A DNA stretch of 20,000 nt. It comes from Prorocentrum cordatum (taxonomy: Eukaryota; Sar; Dinophyceae; Prorocentrales; Prorocentraceae). Each line of letters opens with the position of its first letter. Within the stretch, counting starts at the first letter, position 1. The stretch is from contig CAUYUJ010015702.1 of NCBI GenBank assembly GCA_963575745.1, positions 25,001-45,000 on the forward strand. Direction: 5' to 3'. The translations under genes and the position numbers were made by a program. The notes under the pieces were generated by a model, which was not told the origin of the DNA, searched no databases, and worked only from the letters and a program-made list of their open reading frames with translations. This document shows, piece after piece, positions 15,617-20,000 of the stretch.

Positions 15617-17530
15617 ATGGCGACCTTGCAGAGTTCGGGCGCACGCGCGCTGGGTCAATGCTTCCGTACCGTTTTGCGTGCACACTGTCAGCAGCTAGTC
15701 TGGCGCAGGAGGGTCCCGCGAGAGATGGAACGTTGGCCCGATGCTGACAAAAAGACTGCATCGACGCGCTTAGATCGTCCGACTTGATTGGTTTAGCTTG
15801 ATCGCAGGAGGGGCCGCCCTTGGAAACTACAAAAACTTTGTCAGCCAACCAGCAAGTATTCCAACGTGCCCCAGCTTGCCGCGGCTACGGTGGCGGGTCG
15901 CGTGAGGGGCTTCCTGAAGCCTCAGGAGTGTGACGAGATAGTCCGATTGGGCGCTGGTCGTATGGAGTCTTCTCCAGTCAGCCTCATGGATAAAGACAAG
16001 GGCAAGGCTGCAAAGGAGTTTCGGACAAGCTCCCAGGCAAGGATATCCCAGATGGAGAGCGCCATGCTTTGGGATATAGACACGCGGGTGGGTAATCTCA
16101 CCGGGTTGCCCAAAGTCCACAACGAGGAGATCCAGATCTTGAAGTACCAGAAGACCCAGTACTACTCGTCGCATCTCGATAACTGGGACCCCAGCTTCTA
16201 CTCCGACCCCTCCGTCATCGCCCCGCTCGACCACGGCCACTTCAACCGCATGATCACCGTGTTCTGGCACTCGAGGAAGAAATGACACGATCATGATCTC
16301 GTGGAGCTCCGCGCGGATCTCTTGCATCGGCGATGGACCCCCACCTGGCGGCGACTCCCGCGCCGCCCCCGGCGCGCTCCGCGCGCCAGGCCGGGAGGGG
16401 GGTCCAGCGCCGATCCAAGAGATCCGCGCGGAGGTCCGAAAGTTTATGGTCATCCCGTCTTGGGGAAAAACACACTGTGGACAAAACAACACTTTGGGGA
16501 ACAAAAACACACTGTGGGGAAAAACACACTGTGAGAAGAGTGTGTGTGTGTGCTTTTCCCACAGACTGTGTGTTTTGTGTTTTTCCCAGATATGGTCATC
16601 CCGTTATGTTTTCTTCTTAGGTACCTCACGACGGTGGACAGGGGCGGCGAGACGATCTTCCCGCGCTCGAACGGGCTACCCCAGCCGTCGGACATGTGGA
16701 GTTGCGAGCACGGCCTCAAGGTTCAGCCCGTCAAGGGCACCGTCATCTTCTGGTGCCAAGACCTCCAACGAGGCAACCTGTCCGGTCCAGGCGTTTTTAT
16801 TTCACCTCGGCATCCTCGTGCTCCTCCTCCTGCTCATCCTCCTCCTCCTCTTCCTCGTCTCCCTCCTCCTCCTCCTTCTCCTCCTCGTCCTCCTCCTCCA
16901 CCTCCACCTCCTCCTCCTCCTCCTCCTCCCTCCCTCTCTCTCTGTTCTTGTCATGTTCGGGCCGTCCATGGCGATTCCATGGCGATCTCCAGCGATGTTT
17001 GCTTGTCGCTCCCGGCATTTTTCATCGGTTTCAGCCTCTGGTGCATTTGTTGTGTTGGGCCCTGGGGCCGTCAAAGTGGATCCGGGGCGAAAAATAGGCC
17101 CGGGGTGAGGTGCTTCGCCTTCGGGGGCCGCGGATTGACATGATCGTGTCGTCGCATTTCCAGGTATTCCCTCCACCCGAACGGGAACACTGACCCGAAC
17201 GGCCTCCACGGCGCTTGCCCGGTCGAGGAGGGGGAGAAGTGGGCGGCGAACTTCTGGGTTTGGAACAAGCCCAGGACCGGGTCGGTCGGCGACTCGTTCG
17301 CGGAGGCCCTGGCCGCGAAGGCTGGGGCGGGCGGAGAGCGTCGGCCCGTGTTCCCCCAGAGTGCCACGGCGGCGCCCGGCTGGGCACCCTACGGCGTCGT
17401 GGCGTCGCTGGTCGGACTGCTCGTGGCGCTCGCCGTCTTCCGGGGCGCGCCCGCGCTGCTGGGGGGCTCGGGCTCCAAGAGCGGCAAGGCTGGCCGGGCC
17501 GACAGGAAGGAGGCGAAGAAGAAGCGGTGA
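15617..17530 (+). CDS. Prolyl 4-hydroxylase (2OG-Fe(II) dioxygenase), four exons
   Basis: Exons 15617-15702, 15808-16266, 16621-16752 and 17164-17530 give 347 residues. The family hydroxylates proline using Fe(II), 2-oxoglutarate and oxygen. Visible are GFLKPQECDEIV (about 62-73), FRTSSQ (about 100-105), the iron ligands H151 and D153 in YYSSHLDNW, YLTTVDRGGETIFP (183-196), the distal ligand H241 in LHGACPV, and K251 of GEKW for 2-oxoglutarate. Residues 302-318 (YGVVASLVGLLVALAVF) form one membrane segment before a basic tail ending KKKR, which fits a KKXX ER-retrieval signal. Junctions for introns 2 and 3 follow from family alignment (VFW|YLTTV, IFW|YSLHPNG). Introns are 15703-15807 (GC-AG), 16267-16620 (GC-AG) and 16753-17163 (GT-AG); all are phase 2 and split a TGG codon. 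Exon 1 is the weakest part: the ATG at 15617 has A at -3 and G at +4, but no hydrophobic signal peptide is seen, so the true N-terminus may differ. Confidence 0.88.
16304..16436. mobile_element. Hairpin (foldback) element, copy 3, in intron 2 of the prolyl hydroxylase gene
   Basis: GAGCTCCGCGCGGATCTCTT at the left pairs with the inverse of AAGAGATCCGCGCGGAGGTC at the right. The pairing extends through ATCGGCGATGGACCCCC, so arms are about 38 bp with three mismatches. The core contains GGCGCGCTCCGCGCGCCAG, itself palindromic. It has no coding capacity. It shares arm and core words with copies at 58-262 and 7125-7257. Confidence 0.75.
16445..16604. repeat. Direct repeats around a CACACTGTG-rich block in intron 2
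   Basis: TATGGTCATCCCGT occurs at 16445-16458 and again at 16591-16604, 16 bp before the intron's 3' end. Between them AAAACACACTGTGG-type words are repeated three times and a GTGTGTGTGTG run follows. CACAGACTGTGTGTTTTG at about 16560-16577 is partly the inverse of those words. It looks like a second small insertion, or a target-site duplication, inside the same intron as the hairpin element. Confidence 0.55.
16806..16941. repeat. (CTC)n microsatellite in intron 3 of the prolyl hydroxylase gene
   Basis: An interrupted CTC tract passing into CCCTCCCTCTCTCTCTG. It lies wholly within the intron 16753-17163, more than 200 bp before the acceptor, so it is not the polypyrimidine tract itself. A CCATGGCGAT word is duplicated just downstream (16968-16987). 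Confidence 0.85.
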
Positions 17531-17972
17531 GGGCTCTACCTCGCCCTCCTTCCTGCCGCCGCCGCCGCCTCCCTCCCCTCTGTCCCCTGTGATCGTGCTG
17601 CCCGCTGCCTTCACACAGGCTCCTGGCAACCGCTCGCTTGCGGGAGAAGGGAGCGGCTGCGGGACGAGGGGGGAGGGAACAGGAGGACCGGGCCAGATGA
17701 CTGCCACGGAGGAGGGCGCGGTGGCGGCGAGGGTGACGACGAGCGAGGGAGGAGCAGGTGGACGATCGGGGGCGCCGACAGTCAGAGCGTGAATTACCTA
17801 CCCCGCTTTCGCTTCCAGGCAAAACCAAGTCATACCACGCGCCTCCTCGTCAAGCGGCCTGACCAGTACAGGCCGTAGTTTGGCATCGTTTGGCATCTCT
17901 TGGAAGCGAGGGTGGTCAAAAGCGAGGTAGGTTTGTTTTCCCCCAAGACAGGGCGGGCGGGGACTGACGCAG
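17531..17972. other. Downstream of the prolyl hydroxylase gene; no gene supported
   Basis: GC-rich DNA without a recognisable polyadenylation signal. One stretch after TTCACACAG (17619) reads LLATARLREKGAAAG in one frame and runs to a TGA at about 17698-17700. It is too short and too basic to call. Nothing else stands out. Confidence 0.3.
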
Positions 17973-18115
17973 GCGGGGAAGCGTCGACCCCCAATCGCCC
18001 GCTCCTCGCCGCCAATCGGGGCCTGGGCGCGCCACGCCGCTCGGGGGCGCGCGTGGCCTCGCTGGCGGGGGCCATCGCCGACCTGTCGGCGATGTGCAGC
18101 GTCGACTCCGGGTGA
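17973..18115 (+). CDS. Possible terminal exon, unknown product
   Basis: After GACTGACGCAG the frame reads GGEASTPNRPLLAANRGLGA, continues PRRSGARVASLAGAIADLSA and MCSVDSG, and ends at a TGA at 18113-18115. Third codon positions are mostly G or C and the second half looks like an amphipathic helix. The acceptor has no pyrimidine tract. GGGTGAAAG at the end could instead be a donor. It would belong to a gene downstream of the prolyl hydroxylase. Confidence 0.25.
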
Positions 18116-18165
18116 AAGTTCCCCCCCGTGAGCCAGTACCTCCATGTCGCCCCTCCCCCGCCCTC

Positions 18166-18396
18166 AGAGGAGGAGGAGGAGGAGGAGGAGGAGGAGGAGG
18201 AGGAGGAGGAGGAGGAGGAGGAGGAGGAGGAGGGGGACGGGGAGGAGGAGGAGGACGAGGACGAGGGCAGAGGAGGAGGAGGAGGGGGAGGAGGAGGAGA
18301 GGAGGAGGAGGAGGGAGGAGAGGAGGAGGAGGAGGAGGAGGAGGAGGAGGAGGAGGAGGAGGAGGAGGAGGAGGAGGAGGAGGAGGAGGAGGAGGA

Positions 18397-18400
<4 letters not shown>
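18166..18400. repeat. (GAG)n/(GGA)n tract
   Basis: About 235 bp of GAG with scattered GAC, GGG and CAG variants concentrated in 18230-18320; the last 80 bp are essentially pure. Frames give poly-Glu, poly-Gly, poly-Arg and, on the minus strand, poly-Ser, poly-Leu and poly-Pro. None is supported as protein. Confidence 0.9.

Positions 18401-18470
<70 letters not shown>
18401..18470. repeat. (CAG)23 tract
   Basis: Twenty-three uninterrupted CAG units follow directly, in register, on the GAG tract. In one + frame this reads poly-Glu then poly-Gln. With no conserved flanks I do not call a coding sequence. Confidence 0.9.
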
Positions 18471-18471
<1 letters not shown>

Positions 18472-18579
18472 GCGCGTGCACCTCCGCTTTCGACCCCTCC
18501 CCACGATCCTCCTGCCTTTTGCTTCACCACCGCTGCCGCTCCCTCTCAACGTCGTCCGCCTCCTTCCTCCCTCCCTCCT

Positions 18580-18660
18580 CCTCTTCATCATCCACCTCTC
18601 CTCCTCCTCCTCCTCCGCCTCCTCCTCCTCACCTCCTCCTGTTCCTTCTCCTCCATCCCT
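18580..18660. repeat. CTC/CCT-rich stretch
   Basis: Imperfect CTC tract (TCCTCCTCCTCCTCCGCC and similar) on the opposite strand sense to the GAG block 180 bp upstream. Together they could form a weak hairpin. Confidence 0.6.
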
Positions 18661-18679
18661 TGTCCTTAGACATAAATCT

Positions 18680-19640
18680 CCCCTGTCGCACCCCAACGTG
18701 TCAGTCGGGCGGGCCAGGCGTTCCGCTTGAGACTACCTCGCCATGTATGAGCTTGAAGCTTGAAATCTACAGTACTTACATGTTTGGAGGGGGCTCGCTT
18801 TTGCACCGCGCACAGTCGTTTTAACCAGTCTGCAAATGCCTCACTTTTCAAACTGTGGTTCTCGACTTAGCGCCGCGCACATTTGCCTCACCCCATCGTG
18901 GCGTGCAGTCATTTTTTCATGTAACGTTTAAAGGATGGATGCCAGCTCTTTTTAAAAAGGAGTTCCCGCTTGTGACTTCCGTATACTTAATCCCTTCTGT
19001 CGCACCTTCAGGCGTGTCGGTAGGGCGGGCCGTGCGTTTCCCTTGAAACGTCCTCGCCACTTGAGCTTGGAAGCTTAATCTCTGCAACAGCGTCAAGGGT
19101 GAAGGAGTGGGCTCGAAGTGTGTGTGTGTGTGTGTTCTCGCCTTGGCGCCGCGCGCAGTCGAACTAAACAGTCTGAAACGGCTTCACGGATGAAAGGGGG
19201 GGGGGGGTCGTTTTGAAAGTGTGGTTCTCGATTTAGCGCAACGCACATTAGGTTTGATTGTGTGCAGCAGTTTCACGTGTGGAGGGCGGTTCCTTGTCAA
19301 GTGTGGTCATCGCTTTAGCGCCGCGCACATTCGCTGTAAAACGTTGTCAGCACTTTTACGGATGCAGGGGGCTCGTTCTCGAATTGCGGTCCGCCTTAGC
19401 GTCGAACACAATCGTTTTTAATTATTTGCAGCAGCTTCACGGATGTAGGGCGGCCCCACGTCAGGATGTGGTCCTCGCCTCTGCGCCGCGCGAATTCGTG
19501 TCAACAAGTTCTCAACCATTTCAGTGATTGAGGACAGCTCCTCTTCAACATCTCACATCATTTTCACACGTTTGCACTCGCTTCACGGATGGAGGACGGG
19601 TGTTTTTCAAAATGGGGCTCTCACTTCAGCGCCACGCAAA
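18680..19640. repeat. Degenerate tandem array, units about 80-90 bp, within a duplicated block of about 317 bp
   Basis: The pattern TGTGGTTCTCG...TTAGCGCCGCGCACATTCG, GCAGCAGCTTCACGGATG, AGGGGGCTCG, TTTTCAAA recurs. The GCGCCGCGCACA-type word falls near 18806, 18871, 19145, 19234, 19319, 19397, 19477 and 19629. A longer repeat is also visible: CCTGTCGCACC ... GTGTCAGTCGGGCGGGCC near 18680-18715 matches TCTGTCGCACC ... GTGTCGGTAGGGCGGGCC near 18997-19031, and the GAGCTTGAAGCTT word follows in both. A (GT)9 run lies at about 19118-19135. I find no coding frame. Confidence 0.7.
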
Positions 19641-20000
19641 GTAGTTTTCTGAGGTTACGTTCAGAAGGTTGGATGGTTGCTTTTTGTCAAAATTCAAGGG
19701 CGTAAGAAACGCCCCTGCCCTGGTTTATGAGGCGCTGTGCGCTGAACCTCCTGCGGGCTGACAGGGTAAATCCTGCGTGTCGCGCGTGCCGCGCGGCGTC
19801 CTGGCCGCTTTCTGGCCGGTGGGAGCTCCTAGGAGGTTTACTGACCACGCAGTTGTAACCCAGGGTGGGGGCGTTTTTTCATTCCTCAAAAATTGAAGTT
19901 TCGCCTGAGATTTGTTAAGCGAGCCCGAATTTCAGCGCACGCAGCGCTGCGCATATCCATGGCGGCTCTCTTCCCAAATGGGGTTCTCTAAGTTCGTGAC
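19641..20000. other. End of window; nothing supported
   Basis: The tandem pattern fades out near 19690. The remainder is less biased in composition and holds short GC palindromes (GCGCGTGCCGCGCGG near 19781) but no gene, RNA or clear repeat that I can name. Confidence 0.4.

Noticed and set aside
16261-16285. Intron 2 donor at GTTCTG (16261), or the stop TGA at 16283 as the gene's end
   Set aside because: The GT donor at 16261 also restores frame but deletes two residues (Phe-Trp) that the family alignment expects before YLTTV. Ending at 16283 would lose the distal His and the Lys found in frame in later exons.
18128-18730. Poly-Glu/poly-Gln protein
   Set aside because: The frame is pure GAG then CAG microsatellite with no conserved flanks, and equally long open frames exist in other phases and on the other strand.
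18856-19640. tRNA or small RNA genes suggested by GTGGTTCTCG words
   Set aside because: No acceptor-stem or cloverleaf pairing was found; the words are units of a degenerate tandem array.
1-20000. Dinoflagellate spliced-leader relict sequence
   Set aside because: I looked for the conserved CCGTAGCCATTTTGGCTCAAG-like core upstream of the genes and did not see it, so the organism assignment rests on intron features only.

Overview
The window looks like nuclear DNA of a dinoflagellate or a close relative. It is very GC-rich and crowded with simple repeats and foldback (inverted) repeats. Every exon I can support lies on the + strand. The introns include GC-AG as well as GT-AG types, and the exon after the intron usually starts with G (AG|G); both are known dinoflagellate habits. 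No tRNA, rRNA, CRISPR or bacterial operon structure is visible. The organism call is an inference, because no marker gene or spliced-leader sequence is present.

Layout. 1-1400: GC-rich DNA with one copy of an inverted-repeat element, a 21-bp-period minisatellite and a possible terminal exon. 1405-7979: a proposed multi-exon gene of unknown function (gene A). Its 5' exons (1405-1627, 1773-1829) and 3' exons (6672-7979) are phase-compatible but separated by a 4.7 kb degenerate CGT-trinucleotide array, which would sit inside one giant intron. 7980-10890: no clear gene. It holds three large foldback structures (8590-8729, 8987-9174, 10602-10772), (GGA)n/(CTC)n microsatellites and a few weak exon candidates. 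10889-15120: a repeat family of about 0.93-1.02 kb built from 10-11 bp CTTGG-ended words, including a nearly identical 932-bp tandem pair. 15617-17530: a four-exon prolyl 4-hydroxylase gene with all catalytic residues, a C-terminal membrane segment and a KKKR tail; this is the only gene whose function I recognise. 17531-20000: a possible terminal exon, a (GAG)n block running directly into (CAG)23, and a degenerate tandem array of roughly 80-90 bp units.

The most interesting pattern joins the two genes. Five of the nine proposed introns begin right after CTG and split a TGG tryptophan codon as TG|G. The same hairpin element of about 133 bp sits inside one intron of each gene. Together these suggest intron-borne mobile elements with a preferred insertion site (introner-like). 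Most very long open frames in the window are artefacts of trinucleotide repeats and are not listed as genes.
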